64,000 nt of DNA from Paracoccus cavernae (GCA_030410095.1 JAUFRC010000003.1:62001-126000); one strand, 5' to 3'. Shown: positions 1 to 10,688, counted from the first letter of the stretch. A program made the numbers and translations. Notes: generated by a model from the letters alone, not told the origin.

Positions 1-17
1 GCGCAACCCATTGACGC

Positions 18-53
18 AAAAGCCGCCGCGCGAGGATATCCCCGCGCGGCGGC
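18..53 (-). terminator. Rho-independent terminator of the multicopper oxidase gene
   Basis: A perfect 11-bp inverted repeat (22-32 and 43-53, 10-nt loop) is followed on the minus strand by TTTT (21-18). It lies 20 bases past the stop codon of the oxidase gene that ends at 74. Confidence 0.75.
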
Positions 54-73
54 CCTGTTTTGCGCTACCCCGA

Positions 74-1728
74 TCAGGCGGCCGCGATGCGGAACTCCGC
101 CATCATGCCGGTCTGGAGATGCGGCATATGGTGGCAATGGAGCATCCAGCGCGCCGCCTCTCCGGCATCGAGCGCGACGGTCACCGCAGCATTCGGCGGG
201 ACATAGACCGTATCGCGCAGCGCCCCCGCAAAGCGGTGGTTGTTGATCGCGACGACCTGGAAAACATGGCCGTGCAGATGCATCGGATGGCCCATCATCG
301 ACATGTTGTGAAAGGTCAGCTCGACCCTTTCGCCGGTGATGGCGGGCACGGGGTGATGCTCGCCCCAGACCGCGCCGTCGATCGTCCAGCGATAGGGCGA
401 CATCGAGCCGCCGAGCATGATCATCTGCGCGCGCTGGACCGCGCGCGCGGCCAGAGGCGCAGCGGCGGCAAGGCCCGCTTCCTGCTTGAGGTCGATGTCG
501 AAAGCCGGTGCCTCGGTCTCGGCCAGAAGGTCGATCTTCGCGACCTGCGCACCGGGATTGGCGAGAATGATGCCGGTCTGCTCGCGCGCGCCTTCACGCA
601 AGGCGAGGATCGGCCAAGCGCCGGTTTCGGCCGGAAGATCGATCTCGAGATCGAGGCGCTGCCCCATCGCCACGCCGAAGCGCGTCCCCGAAACCGGCAC
701 GATCTCGTGGCCGTCGACAGCCACCAGTCGCGCGGGTGCGCGGCCGGTCTCGATGAAAAAGACGGTGGCGGCGGCACCATTGATCACGCGCAGACGGATG
801 CGCCCTCCGCGCTCGACGGTAACGACCTCCGGGTCGGAGAGAATGCGGTCGTTGGCGAGATAGGCGTCCCAGTTATAGTCGTTGAGATCCATCTCCATGC
901 CCGACATATCCATGCCGCCCATATCCATGCCCGACATGTCCATGTTGCCGTGGCCCATCGCGGCGTGGTCCATGCCCGACATCGCCGTTCCGGCCATTCC
1001 GCCCGAAACCGCGCCCGAAGCCGCCCCATGCCCCATCGCGGAATGATCCATCCCCGTTTGCGCCTCGGGCGCTGTGGCGGTCGTCGCGCCGGTCATCGCC
1101 CCGTGGTTCATCGCCCCGTGATCCATCGACCCGTGATCCATTCCGCCCTGACCGGAGGCAGGCGGGGCTTCGGCCCCATGCGAGCCGCCATGGCCTTCAA
1201 GGATCGTCGCCATGATCTCCTCGGGCGTGCTGAACGAGAAATCATGGAGGAACATCACCACCTCCTGCCGGTCGGCGGCGACATCCTCGGGGCGGCGCAC
1301 GATCAGGGGCGCGGCCAGAAGCTGCATCTCCTGCATCGGAATATGGCTGTGCATCCAATGCGTACCGGGCTGCGGCGCGAAGTCATAGCTGCGCATCTCC
1401 CCCGGTGCGAGGACCGGCGCAGGCAGATCCGGCACGCCGTCCTGCGCATTGGGCGGGATCTGGCCATGCCAATGGATCAGCGTGCCGACATCGAGCTTGT
1501 TCGTCAGATCGACGCGGAAGCGCTGGCCGGGATCGAGGACCAGCCCTGACCCGAGGGGCCGGAGAGCCCGTAGACGGTGGCGGCACGCCCGCCGATATCA
1601 AGCGTGCGGCTTTGCGCGGAAAGCGCAATCGCTGGGGAACCTTGGGCGAAGCCGCGCAAAGGCATCTGGCCGGCCGCAAAGGCGGCGGCGGTTGCGGTCA
1701 TGAAACCGCGACGGGAAAATCTGGTCAT
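74..1728 (-). CDS. copA: Multicopper oxidase, CopA-like, with Met/His-rich repeat (frameshifted)
   Basis: This is a periplasmic multicopper oxidase, probably oxidising Cu(I) for copper resistance. A Tat signal (SRRGFM near residue 6) starts at ATG 1728 behind a good GAGGAGG site. The copper ligands are visible in order: HWHG, WMHSH, a C-terminal HPMHLHGH and LHCHHMPHLQTGM. Between cupredoxin domains 2 and 3 lies a long stretch of MDHG/MDMSGM/MGHG units (about 880-1150), typical of CopA-type copper loading. Length is about 551 residues. One base appears missing near 1546, where GGGG probably reads GGG: the signal-peptide frame ends there and the HWHG frame takes over. A small His/Cys-rich secreted protein is encoded just upstream on the same strand, probably as a copper pair. 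The family assignment is strong; the exact substrate is inferred. Confidence 0.88.
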
Positions 1729-1794
1729 AAGACCTCCTCGGGGCAAAGCCCCCTTGAAAATCAAACATTGCGGCACCAAAGCGGCCGCCGGACG

Positions 1795-2232
1795 TCAAAG
1801 GGTGGCCGCGATCGGCGGGCGCTGGTCGACGGGAGGTGCGCCCGCAAGCGGCAAAGCGGGGCTTTGGCGCAAATAGGGCTCGCGACGCGCATCGCCGAGC
1901 CCCGCAATCCGCCCCGCAAAGGGCAAGGCGCCAAGGCCGGTGCAGACGAAACCGCACAGCGCCGAGGCCGAAAGGCAACCCGCCCCAGTGGCGCTTCCGC
2001 CTTCGCAGGATGCAACTGTCGCGCCGTGATGGAGGCTCTGGTCTGCGGAATTTTCGGGCGCATGAGCTGCCCCGTGATGCGCGGCGGCGGGCTGCGGAAC
2101 GGCCTGATGCGCACCGTGATGTGTGTCGCTTGCAAGCATGGCGCTGCCGTGCACCTGCGCCGCGAAGAGGGCGAGGGTCAGGGCGACCAGCGTCAGCATG
2201 GTCATGGCGAGGGCAGGCATCCGGCGCAGCAT
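1795..2232 (-). CDS. Small His- and Cys-containing exported protein next to copper oxidase
   Basis: A 145-residue protein of unknown family, read in one frame. Residues 5-28 form a hydrophobic signal or membrane segment. A His-rich stretch follows (THHGAH, AAHHGAAH, LHHGA), then a cysteine cluster (CLSASALCGFVC) inside a hydrophobic patch. It lies 66 bases upstream of the multicopper oxidase on the same strand, so the two are probably co-transcribed. Metal ligands plus context suggest a periplasmic or membrane copper-handling protein. That role is inferred from composition and neighbourhood only. It could instead belong to the short DUF2946-like proteins often found beside copper genes. Confidence 0.6.
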   Translation of the reverse strand: MLRRMPALAMTMLTLVALTLALFAAQVHGSAMLASDTHHGAHQAVPQPAAAHHGAAHAPENSADQSLHHGATVASCEGGSATGAGCLSASALCGFVCTGLGALPFAGRIAGLGDARREPYLRQSPALPLAGAPPVDQRPPIAATL

Positions 2233-2409
2233 GGTGCAAGGATAAGGCCTCGCGGTCCGACTGTCATCGCCCCGCGCGCGCCCCTCACGCGAGCGTCATC
2301 GCGCAAGGGCAGAATTGTGCCGATCCGGCGCGGAAAACCTTCCGAACCAAAGACGGCCGCATCTGTCGCGCCGGTCGAAACCGCGCTAGGAACAGGCACC
2401 GCCCCAGCG

Positions 2410-3988
2410 ATGAAGGTCGATATGCCCGCGCCCGATATGCCTGCCACCGATACGGCCTCCCCAGCAGTGCCCGCACCCGGTATTTTCTGGCTCACGCGCG
2501 ACTTCCGCTTCGACGACAACCCCGCCCTGCTCGCCGCTTTGGCCGAGGGGCCCTTGGCCGTGCATTTCTTCCTCGACCGGCTGACGTTGGCGCAGGGCGC
2601 GGCCAGCCGTTGGCGGCTCGAGCGGGCTTTGCGGGCCTTTGACGCCGAGCTGCGCCGCAGGACCGGCGGGACCGGCATCACGCTGTGGCAAGGCGAGCCC
2701 GAGGCCGTTTTTCCCGCGCTCCTGCAGTCGGCGGGCGCGCGCAGCATCCACCAATCCGACTGGCCCGCCCCGAGATGCGCGCGCTTCAGACCCGCGTGCG
2801 CAACGCCGTGCAGAGAGTCGGGGCGAGCTTGTGCTGCATGCGGGCCATCTCCTTGTCCATCCGCGCCTTTGCGGACGCAGCAGGGCGCGGGTTTCAAGGT
2901 CTATACCCCTTCGCCCGCGCGCTCCGCCGCATCGGCCCCGACCGCCCCGCGCCCGATGCGCCGCAAAGGATCACCGCGCAGGCTTGCGCTTTTGCCCCCG
3001 CTCCCGCCGCCGGCATCCCCGCCCCCGCCCGCAATCCCCGATCTCGCCCCAGATCTGCACCGCGGCCGCGCGGCGCTTGAAACCTTCGCTTTGCCCGCCG
3101 GAGAGGCGGCCCATGCCCGCTTCGGGGCCTTTCTCGATCAAGCCGCAGGCTATGGCGATCTGCGCGACCGCCCCGATCTTGAGGCGACCTCGGGCCTCTC
3201 GGAGCATCTCGCGCTCGGCGAGATCAGCCCGCGCCGGATCTGGGCCCGCGCCCGCCTTGCCGCCGAGGCCGATCCCGCCGCGCCGCGGGGATCGGGAGCT
3301 TCCTGTCCGAGGTGATCTGGCGCGAATTCGCATGGCATCTCCTGATCGAGAGCCCCGATCTCGCGACCCGCTGCTGGCGCCCCGAATGGGAGGCCTTTCC
3401 CTGGCGCGAGACCCCCGCGATCTGGCCGACTGGCGGCAGGCCCGAACCGGTGTCGCGCTGGTCGATGCCGGTCTGCGCGAGATGTGGCTGAGCGGGCGGA
3501 TGCACAACCGTGTGCGCATGGTTGTCGCAAGCTGGCTGACAAAACATCTGCTGATCGACTGGCGCGCGGGCCTTGCCCATTTCGCCGATTGTCTGACCGA
3601 TTGGGATCCCGCCGCCAATGCGATGAACTGGCAATGGGTCGCGGGCTGCGGCCCCGATGCCTCGCCTTTCTTCCGGATTTTCAACCCCGAAAAGCAGGCG
3701 CGCCAGTTCGACCCCGAGGGACGCTACCGCGCACGCTGGCTGGAAGGTTACGGCTTGCCCGCCCCCGACGGCCCCGAGGCCCGCGCCTATCGCGAGGCGA
3801 TCCCGCGCGCATGGCTCGAACGCGACCCCCGCGACCCCGCGACGGCCGCCGTCGCCGGTTGGCAGGGTCAGGAGACGGGCCAAGGCGCGGCGGCTTTGGC
3901 CGGGCATCTCGCCCAAGGCCGCGCCCGCGCGCTGGCCGCTTACGAGGCTTTCCGCGAGCGGCCCTCGCAGGCCCAAGACCGCCCGTGA
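2410..3988 (+). CDS. phrB: Deoxyribodipyrimidine photolyase / cryptochrome family (multiply frameshifted)
   Basis: A light-dependent DNA repair flavoprotein. The N-terminal photolyase domain shows FWLTRDFRFDDNPALLAAL, and the C-terminal FAD-binding domain shows MHNRVRMVVAS, a LLIDWRAG stretch, WDPAANAMNWQW and FFRIFNPEKQ, which are hallmark photolyase motifs. The reading frame changes at least six times (about 2772, 2827, 2870, 2890, 2910 and 3292), each explained by one missing C or G or by a missing CG pair. The corrected protein would be near 480-520 residues, the usual family size. The start at 2410 is the first ATG in frame; a slightly later start is possible. It is divergent from the copper genes and appears to have its own promoter in 2233-2409. 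Confidence 0.85.
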
Positions 3989-4308
3989 TCCGCCCGACTG
4001 TCTTTGAAACCACATCTTTTCGTGAAAGATTGCGGGCAGACGAGCGACACCAGAATGAGCCGTGAATGCACATCGCCACCCCTTTCCCCGCAGCTCGCCG
4101 TTGTGCGCGGAGCCGCTTGCCGCGCCTCGGCCCAAGCCCGAAGCACCGGATGCGCGCATTCTGGCCCGGTTGTCGCGCCGCAATGTCGACGTGGTGCCAA
4201 AGGGCGCCGGCCCCGAGAGAAGCCCCGCAACCATCTGAACTTATTGACATCAATGACGCGCGCCCCAAGCTGACAGCAGCGCGGCCCCGACCGGAAGACA
4301 GACAGCCC
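3989..4308. other. Intergenic region between photolyase and chrA
   Basis: 320 bases without a convincing gene. The only signal is a TTGACA hexamer near 4244 that could be the -35 box of the chrA promoter; no good -10 box is obvious. Confidence 0.35.
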
Positions 4309-5545
4309 ATGCCGGAAGCAACGCCGATCCCGCCCCGCAATCCACCCGCTCCGCCGCGCGGTTCGGTGGCCGAGGTTTTCTCGGTTTTCCTCAAACTCGG
4401 ACTCACGAGTTTTGGAGGGCCGGTCGCCCATCTGGGCTATTTCCGCGCCGAGCTGGTCGAGAAACGCGGCTGGCTCGACGATCGCGCCTATGCCGATCTG
4501 GTCGCGCTCTGCCAGTTCCTGCCCGGCCCCGCCTCGAGCCAGACCGGCTTTGCCTTGGGGCTGATGCGGGCGGGATGGCTGGGGGCGCTGGCGGCTTTCG
4601 CGGCCTTCACCCTGCCCTCGGCGCTGGTGATGGTGGCACTGGCTTTGGGCGCGGCGCGGATTGCGGGGCCGGTGGGGAGCGGCGCGATCCACGGGCTCAA
4701 GATCGTGGCGGTGGCGATCGTCGCGCAGGCCGTCTGGGGCATGGCGCGCAGTCTGACGCCCGACCGCGAGCGCGCGCTGATCGCGCTGGCCGCCGTCGCG
4801 ATGATCGCTTTCGCGCCGGGGGCATGGGGCATGATCGGCGCGATCCTTCTGGGCGGCGCGCTTGGCTATATGCGCGGACCCTTCGGGGAGCCGATGCCCC
4901 CGAGGCGGGCCGCATGGCCTTGGCCTTTCCCGTTTCCCGTCGCGCGGGCCTGGGCGCTTTGGCCGGTTTCGGCGCGCTTTTGCTGGCGCTTCCGCTGCTT
5001 GCGCCTCTTGCGCAGGGATGGGCCTTGTTCGACGCCTTTTACCGCGCGGGCGCGCTGGTTTTTGGTGGCGGCCATGTCGTCTTGCCGCTTTTGCAGGCCG
5101 AAACCGTCGCGCGCGGCTGGATCACCCCGAGAGCTTTCTTGCGGGCTATGGCGCGGCCCAAGCCATGCCGGGCCCGCTTTTCACCTTTGCCGCCTATCTG
5201 GGCGCGGCGCTTGTGCCCGCGCCCCACGGCATAGCCGGCGCGGCAATCGCGCTGGTTGCGGTGTTTCTGCCGGGCTTTCTCCTGCTGACCGCGGCCCTGC
5301 CCTTCTGGCAGGATCTGCGCAGAACCCCTGCCGCGCAGGCCGTGATGCAGGGGGCGAATGCGGCGGTGGTCGGGATCCTCGGCGCGGCGCTTTATACGCC
5401 GGTGGCGACAAGCGCCTTGGGCGATCTGCGCGATTTCGCGCTGGCGCTCGCCTGCTTCCTGTTGCTGGTGCAATGGAAGGCCGCGCCTTGGGTCGTGGTC
5501 CTTGTCGGCGCGGGCGGCGGCATCCTGCTCGGTCTTCCGGCCTGA
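4309..5545 (+). CDS. chrA: Chromate transporter ChrA, two-domain (frameshifted)
   Basis: An inner-membrane CHR-family protein that exports chromate. Both CHR repeats are visible: the first with LGLTSFGGPVAHLGYFR and LCQFLPGPASSQ, the second with GALVFGGGHVVLPLL and GYGAAQAMPGPLFTFAAYLG, each with hydrophobic membrane segments. The corrected length is about 411 residues, as expected for the long-chain family. Two frame changes, near 4896 and 5135, both sit where a C run before GAG seems one base short (CCCCCGAG, CCCCGAG). The ATG at 4309 has only a weak ribosome-binding site. The downstream LysR gene is convergent, 25 bases away. The family is certain; chromate as the physiological substrate is inferred from the family. 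Confidence 0.88.
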
Positions 5546-5570
5546 GCGGTCCCGGGCAGCCGCGCCGCAG

Positions 5571-6475
5571 CTAGATCCGCGCCGCAAACCACGCGGCGGC
5601 GTGATCCGCGAACCGGCGCGCGATGCCGCCTGCATGGACCTCGCGCGAGGCGAGCACGACATTGAGGGGCCGCAGCGGATCGGTGAGCGCGATGGTGCGG
5701 ACCGCGCCGCCGTCATAGGTCTGGTCCGAAGGCGGGCGCATCACCAAAAGCGTGAAGCCGAAGCCCGCCGCAACCGCGCTGCGCACCGATTCCATCGAGG
5801 TCGAGGCATAGGCCACCGGCGGGGCGATCCCGCCCTCGGCCAGAAGATCCTGAAAATAGCTGCTGCTGCCGGGTGCGTCGAAAAGCACATAGGGCTCCTG
5901 CGCCAGATCGCGGAGAGAGACCGCCTCGCGGCCCGCCAGCGGATGGTCGCGCGCCACGACGACCATCGGGCGCAAGGCGGCCAGCGGCTGGAAACCAGCC
6001 CCTGCGCATCCGCGCCCTGATCATAGGTCAGCGCGAAGTCGAGTTTGCGCTCGCGCAGGCGCTCGGCCAAAGCCGACAGCGAGGCCTCTTGCGGATGCAG
6101 GCGAACCTCGGGCGCGATGGCGCGGAAACTGCGGATCAGCCCCGCCGCGTAAAAGGGCGCGAGCGTCCAGAAAATCCCCAGCCGGATCTCGCCGCGCAGT
6201 CCCGAGGCCAGAGCCGTCGCCTCGCGTTCGACCTGCATGGCGCGGGCCTCGAGCGCCTCGACCTCGGCCAGAAACAGCCGCCCCTGCATGGTCAGGGTCA
6301 GGCCGCGGGCGTGGTGGCGCTCGAAAAGGGCCATGCCGGTCACATCCTCGAGCTTCTCGATGGCCTGCGCGACCGAGGGCTGCGAGATATTGAGAACCCG
6401 CGCCGCCTGCGCGATCCCGCCCTGTTCGGCGACCGCGCGGAAATAGGCACATTGGCGGAGGGTGAACCTGACCAT
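5571..6475 (-). CDS. LysR-family transcriptional regulator (frameshifted)
   Basis: An N-terminal winged helix-turn-helix (YFRAVAEQGGIAQAARVLN, then SQPSVAQAIEKLE) is followed by a substrate-binding domain of the kind that senses small metabolites. The corrected length is about 301 residues. One base is missing near 6000, where GCCCGC reads GCCGC. The gene is divergent from the Rieske oxygenase gene, and the 129-bp gap carries a T-N11-A-type dyad, the classical arrangement for a LysR regulator controlling the divergent catabolic operon and itself. The effector is unknown; by context it is the oxygenase substrate or a product. Confidence 0.85.
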
Positions 6476-6488
6476 ATTTTACCTTCTT

Positions 6489-6509
6489 AATTCTTAGGTT
6501 ATTTGAATT
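6489..6509. promoter_or_regulatory. Candidate LysR operator (AATTC-N11-GAATT)
   Basis: A perfect 5-bp dyad with an 11-base spacer in the AT-rich gap between the LysR gene and the Rieske oxygenase gene. T-N11-A inside a short dyad is the usual LysR recognition box. The spacer begins TTAGG, a motif repeated near other promoters of this region. Confidence 0.5.
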
Positions 6510-6604
6510 TTGATATTTCTTGGCGCTCGGTCAAGCTGGTTCCAACAGAAGTGCTGCCGAAGCGCCGCCCCGCGCATCCGGCCCGCCCAGCCAAGGAGAC
6601 AGCA

Positions 6605-7756
6605 ATGTCACAAGCCAGCCCCCTCGCCGAACTGCTTGCCGCCGCCGCCCGCCCGATGGTCGATGCCCGCGCCATGCCGCCTTCGGTCTATACCAGCACC
6701 GATTTTCTCGATCTCGAACTTTCCGAGATTTTCGGCAAGGAATGGGTCTGCGTCGGCCATGCGAGCGGCCTGCCCAATGTCGGCGATTACCTGACCTTCG
6801 ATCTGGCCGGACAGCCCATCGTCGTGATCCGCGACCGCGAGCAGGGCATCCGCGCCTTTTCCAACGTCTGCCTGCACCGCATGTCGACGCTGGTCGAAGG
6901 CACGGGCAACAAGCGCGTCCTCGTCTGCCCCTATCACGCCTGGACCTACGGGCTGGACGGCCAGCTGCGCGGCGCGCCCTTCATGGCAGAGACGACGGGT
7001 TTCTGTAAGGAAAACTACAAGCTGCCCGCCATCCGCTGCGAGGAATGGAAGGGCTGGATCTATGTCACCCTCGACAACGACCGCCCGAGCCTTGCCTCGG
7101 GGCTGGCGAGCTTGACGCGATGATCGCGCCCTACGAGGTTGAAAACTATCAGGAATGCTTCCGCGAGACCCATGTCTGGGACACGAACTGGAAGGTTCTG
7201 GCCGAGAATTTCATGGAGAGCTACCACCTGCCGGTCTGCCATGCCGATACCGTCGGCGGCCATTCCAAGCTGGAGGAAATGGACTGCCCCCGGCCTCAAG
7301 GCCTTCAACTATCACTGGATCACCAAAGAGGCGTCCCTGCCGATGGGCAACGCCCATCCCGACAACACCCGCCTGACCGGCCATTGGCGCAAAACCACCG
7401 CGCTGATCACGCTTTACCCCAGCCATCTGATCACGCTGACGCCGGGCTATTTCTGGTATCTCTCGCTCCATCCCAAAGGGCCGGGTCAGGTCGCGATCAC
7501 CTTTGGCGGCGGCCTCTCGCCGGAATTCATGGCCGATCCCAAGGCCGGTGAATTTGTTGCCACGCTCAAGACCCTGCTCGACGAGGTGAACCTCGAAGAT
7601 CGCGGCTGCACCGAGAAAGTCTATCGCGGGCTGAGCGCCGACAAGGCCGTGCCGGGCCATCTGTCCTATCTCGAACGCCCGATTTACGACTTCATGCAAT
7701 ATATCGCGGAACGCACCGCCGGTTTCGAGCGCAGCTTCGCGCAGGCGGCCGAATGA
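6605..7756 (+). CDS. Rieske non-heme iron oxygenase, alpha subunit (frameshifted)
   Basis: The terminal oxygenase of a multi-component ring-hydroxylating or N-demethylating system. The Rieske [2Fe-2S] site is CLHR plus CPYHAW, with the standard spacing. The mononuclear-iron site is visible in ENFMESYHLPVCHADT. The start at 6605 has an ideal AAGGAGA site. Frame changes near 7096 and 7285 (a six-C run read as five) are both single deletions. The corrected length is about 384 residues, usual for stand-alone alpha subunits of the choline/carnitine/betaine-type oxygenases. The ferredoxin gene starts 41 bases downstream and a ferredoxin reductase is encoded at 19201. Context with amine-type transporters suggests a quaternary or N-methylated amine substrate; this is inference. 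Confidence 0.87.
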
Positions 7757-7796
7757 GTGCAGCAGGCGCAAGGCCGTGCAGCGGGGCGCGGGCCGG

Positions 7797-8113
7797 ATGG
7801 TGAGGATCATCTGGCGCGAAGCCTCGGGGCGCGAGATAGCGGCGGATGTCGCCCCCGGCACCACCCTCATGCGCGCCGCGCTCGAGCAGGGGTGGGCGGG
7901 ATCCGCGGCGAATGCGGCGGCAATCTCGCCTGTGCGACTTGCCACGTCCTGCCCGATCCGGCATGGATCGCACGGCTCGGCCCGCCCTCCGCCCCCGAGG
8001 ACGACCTGCTCGATTTCCTCGACGACGAGCGGCGGCCCGAAAGCCGTCTGAGCTGCCAGATCACCGCCTCGGAGGCGCTCGACGGGCTGATCCTGACCGT
8101 CCCCGCGCCGTGA
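7797..8113 (+). CDS. Plant/putidaredoxin-type [2Fe-2S] ferredoxin (frameshifted)
   Basis: A small electron carrier, about 105 residues, with the cluster ligands in GECGGNLACATCH (C-x5-C-x2-C) and the last cysteine in SRLSCQI. The upstream half (MVRIIWREASGREI) and the cluster half are in different frames, separated by one missing G in a GGGG run near 7890. It lies directly after the Rieske oxygenase gene and very probably delivers electrons to it from the reductase encoded at 19201. The ATG at 7797 is preferred because it begins the ferredoxin-like beta strand; an overlapping ATG at 7753 leads quickly to a stop. Confidence 0.85.
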
Positions 8114-8142
8114 TCCCCCTTTGGCCGGACCTTGCCGGCGAA

Positions 8143-8169
8143 CGCCGCCCCTTCGTGCAGGGGGCGGCG
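8143..8169 (+). terminator. Probable terminator after ferredoxin gene
   Basis: A perfect 9-bp GC-rich stem (8143-8151 with 8161-8169, 8-nt loop) is followed by CCTCCCGCGTTTTCC. It separates the oxygenase-ferredoxin pair from the ABC operon, which would then need its own promoter. Confidence 0.5.
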
Positions 8170-8187
8170 CCTCCCGCGTTTTCCGTC

Positions 8188-8223
8188 TGCCCGAAACGGC
8201 GGCTTTTGCCGCTTCATCGGGCA
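8188..8223 (+). promoter_or_regulatory. Nested hairpin in the leader before the ABC operon
   Basis: Outer arms TGCCCGA (8188-8194) and TCGGGCA (8217-8223) enclose an inner GCGGC-TTTT-GCCGC stem-loop (8199-8212). It lies about 145 bases upstream of the ATPase start. It may be a second terminator-like element or an RNA control structure; nothing else identifies it. Confidence 0.35.
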
Positions 8224-8367
8224 AGGCGCGATCATCGGGCTTCCCGAGGCACAGATTAGGCTGAACCGAAGCAGGCCGACGGAAATCTTTAATTTACCTG
8301 AAATTCGCCGCTCCCGATGATCACCCATCAACCTCTTTCAAGCGTCGTCACAGCGAGAAGCCACCGG

Positions 8368-9534
8368 ATGAACAGCCAGACCCTAGCCCCGCAGACGAGC
8401 ACCGCACGTTTGATCGCCGATCCCCTGTCACGTCCGGACCCGCGCCCGTTGCCGATCCCTATGTCGTCTTCGACCGCGTGCAGAAGAGCTACGACGGCCA
8501 GTCGCTGGTGGTGAAGGATCTGAACCTGACGATCGGCAAGGGCGAGTTTCTGACCATGCTCGGGCCTTCGGGTTCGGGCAAAACCACCTGCCTGATGATG
8601 CTGGCGGGCTTCGAGACCGCAACCTCGGGCGAGATCCGCCTCGACGGCAAAAACATCAACGACGTGCCGCCCCACAAGCGCGGGATCGGCATGGTCTTCC
8701 AGAATTACGCGCTGTTTCCCCATATGACGATCGGCGAGAATCTGGCCTTCCCGCTTGAGGTGCGCGCTCTGGGAAAATCCGAGCGCGAGGAAAAGATCTC
8801 CCGCGCCCTCGACATGGTGCAGATGGGGCAGTTCCGCAACCGCCGCCCCTCGCAGCTGTCGGGCGGCCAGCAGCAGCGTATCGCGCTTGCCCGCGCGCTG
8901 GTTTTCGACCCCAAGCTGGTCCTGATGGACGAGCCGCTCGGCGCGCTCGACAAGCAGTTGCGCGAACATATGCAGTTCGAAATCAAGGCTTTGCACGACC
9001 GTCTCGGCATTACGGTGGTCTATGTCACCCATGATCAGGGTGAAGCTTTGACCATGTCGGACCGCGTCGCGGTCTTCAACGACGGGCGAATCCAGCAGCT
9101 CGCCCCGCCCGCCGAGCTCTACGAGCGGCCCCACAACAGCTTCGTCGCGGGCTTCATCGGCGAGAACAACAAGCTGCCCGGCCGGATTGAAAGGCTCGAG
9201 AACGGCAAAGCGCTCGTGCGGCTCGCGACCGGCGAGCTGATCGACGCCACCGCCGTCAACATCCGCGAAAAGGGTCAGGAGACGCTGGTCTCGATCCGCC
9301 CCGAACGCGTCGAATTCAAGCCCGAGATGATGCCGCGCGACGCCCACCGCATCAGCGCGACCGTGCGCGATGTCGTCTATATGGGCGATATCCTGCGCGC
9401 GGCTCTGCGTCGCCGGATCGGATGATTTCGTCATGAAATACCGCAATACGCTTGGCCAGCGCCGCCTGACGGCAGGCGAGACGATCGAGATCGGCTGGCA
9501 CCCCGAAGATGCCCGCGCGCTGGATCCGGTCTGA
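8368..9534 (+). CDS. ABC transporter ATPase, spermidine/putrescine PotA type (frameshifted)
   Basis: The energy-coupling ATPase of an importer whose other parts follow directly. Walker A is GPSGSGKTT, the signature is LSGGQQQR, Walker B is VLMDEPLGALD, and the switch histidine lies in VTHDQ. The C-terminal TOBE domain includes SIRPERVEF. The N-terminal 30 residues (start 8368) and the core are in different frames owing to a missing C near 8452. The last 35 residues are shifted again near 9404, best explained by loss of a CG pair in a GCGCGC tract. The corrected length is near 388 residues. The order ATPase, binding protein, two permeases matches polyamine-type operons. The substrate may feed the Rieske oxygenase. 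Confidence 0.88.
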
Positions 9535-9540
9535 GCCTCT

Positions 9541-9619
9541 CCGACACCGACACCGGACCCGCCGCACGACCGCATGACCCCACAAGGCAACCACAAAAAC
9601 CAAGACAGGGAACACGGAC
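9541..9619 (+). promoter_or_regulatory. T-poor A/C-rich leader before binding-protein gene
   Basis: About 80 bases with a single T, rich in A and C, immediately upstream of the solute-binding-protein start. Such unstructured leaders are typical landing sites for small RNAs that repress ABC transporters in alphaproteobacteria. The role is inferred from composition. Confidence 0.35.
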
Positions 9620-10688
9620 ATGAAGAAGCTTCTTTTGCAAGCCAGCGCCCTTGCGCATTGACCTATCCGGCCCATGCCGAATTGACCGTCATGAGCTGGG
9701 GTGGTGCCTACGAGCGCGCACAGGTCGAGGCCTATAACAAGCCTTTCACCGCCGAGACCGGCATTGCGGTCAAGATGATCTCCTCGGACAACCCCGCCGC
9801 GCCGATCAAATCCATGGTCGATGCGGGCAATGTCACCGTCGATGTCGCCGATCTCGAATTCACCGATGCGGTGCGGCTTTGCGACGAAGGCGTGCTCGAG
9901 GAAATCGACCCCGCCTCGCTGCCCGCAGCCCCCGACGGCACGCCCGCCGTCGACGATTTCCTGCCCGAGGCCGTGACCGATTGCGCGATTGCCTCGATGG
10001 TTTTCGCGACCGTCTACGGCTATGACACCACGAAATTCCCGATGCCAAGCCCGCGACGATTGCCGATCTTTTCGATACGGCGAAATTCCCGGGCAAGCGC
10101 GGCCTGCGCAAAGGTGCCAAGATCAACCTCGAACTGGCGCTGATGGCTGACGGCGTGCCGGCGGCCGAAGTCTACGAGACGCTGGCCACCCCCGAAGGCG
10201 TCGACCGCGCTTTCGCCAAGCTCGACCAGATCAAATCCGATATCGTCTGGTGGGAAGCGGGCGCGCAGCCGCCCCAGCTTCTGGCCGATGGCGAGGTGGT
10301 GATGTCGACCGGCTACAACGGGCGGCTCTTCTCGGCGATGGTTTCCGAGGGCAAGCCCTTTGCCATCGTCTGGGACGGCCAGGTGCAGGAATACGACCTC
10401 TTCGCCGTTCCGAAAGGCGCGCCGAACAAGGACGAGGCGCTGGAATACATCAAATTCGCCACCAGCACCAAGCCGCTTGCCGACCAGAGCAAATGGATCG
10501 CCTACGGCCCGCCGCGCCGCTCCTCGCAGTCGCTCGTCGGCCTGTTCGAGGACGGCAAGACCGAAATGGCCCCGCATATGCCGACCAATCCGGCCAATAT
10601 GGGGAATGCCCTCGTGTCGTCCTATGACTACTGGGTCGACCACGAAACCGAGATGACCGAGCGTTTCAACGTCTGGCTCTCGAAGTAA
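9620..10688 (+). CDS. Periplasmic solute-binding protein, polyamine/putrescine type (frameshifted)
   Basis: Captures the substrate for the adjacent ABC importer. A short Sec signal begins MKKLLLQASAL and ends at AHA. The mature domain opens ELTVMSWGGAYERAQVEAYN, the usual opening of the PotD/PotF-like family (SBP_bac_8). Two deletions interrupt it: near 9652 inside the signal peptide and near 10043 (TTCCCCGAT read as TTCCCGAT). The corrected length is about 356 residues, normal for the family. Polyamine, betaine or opine-like ligands are all possible. The ribosome-binding site is weak and lies in an unstructured leader. Confidence 0.85.

Noticed and set aside
11-1549. A 512-codon open frame on plus across the copper oxidase
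   Set aside because: It only mirrors the oxidase on the other strand; the His/Arg-rich product arises from the Met/His repeat read in reverse.
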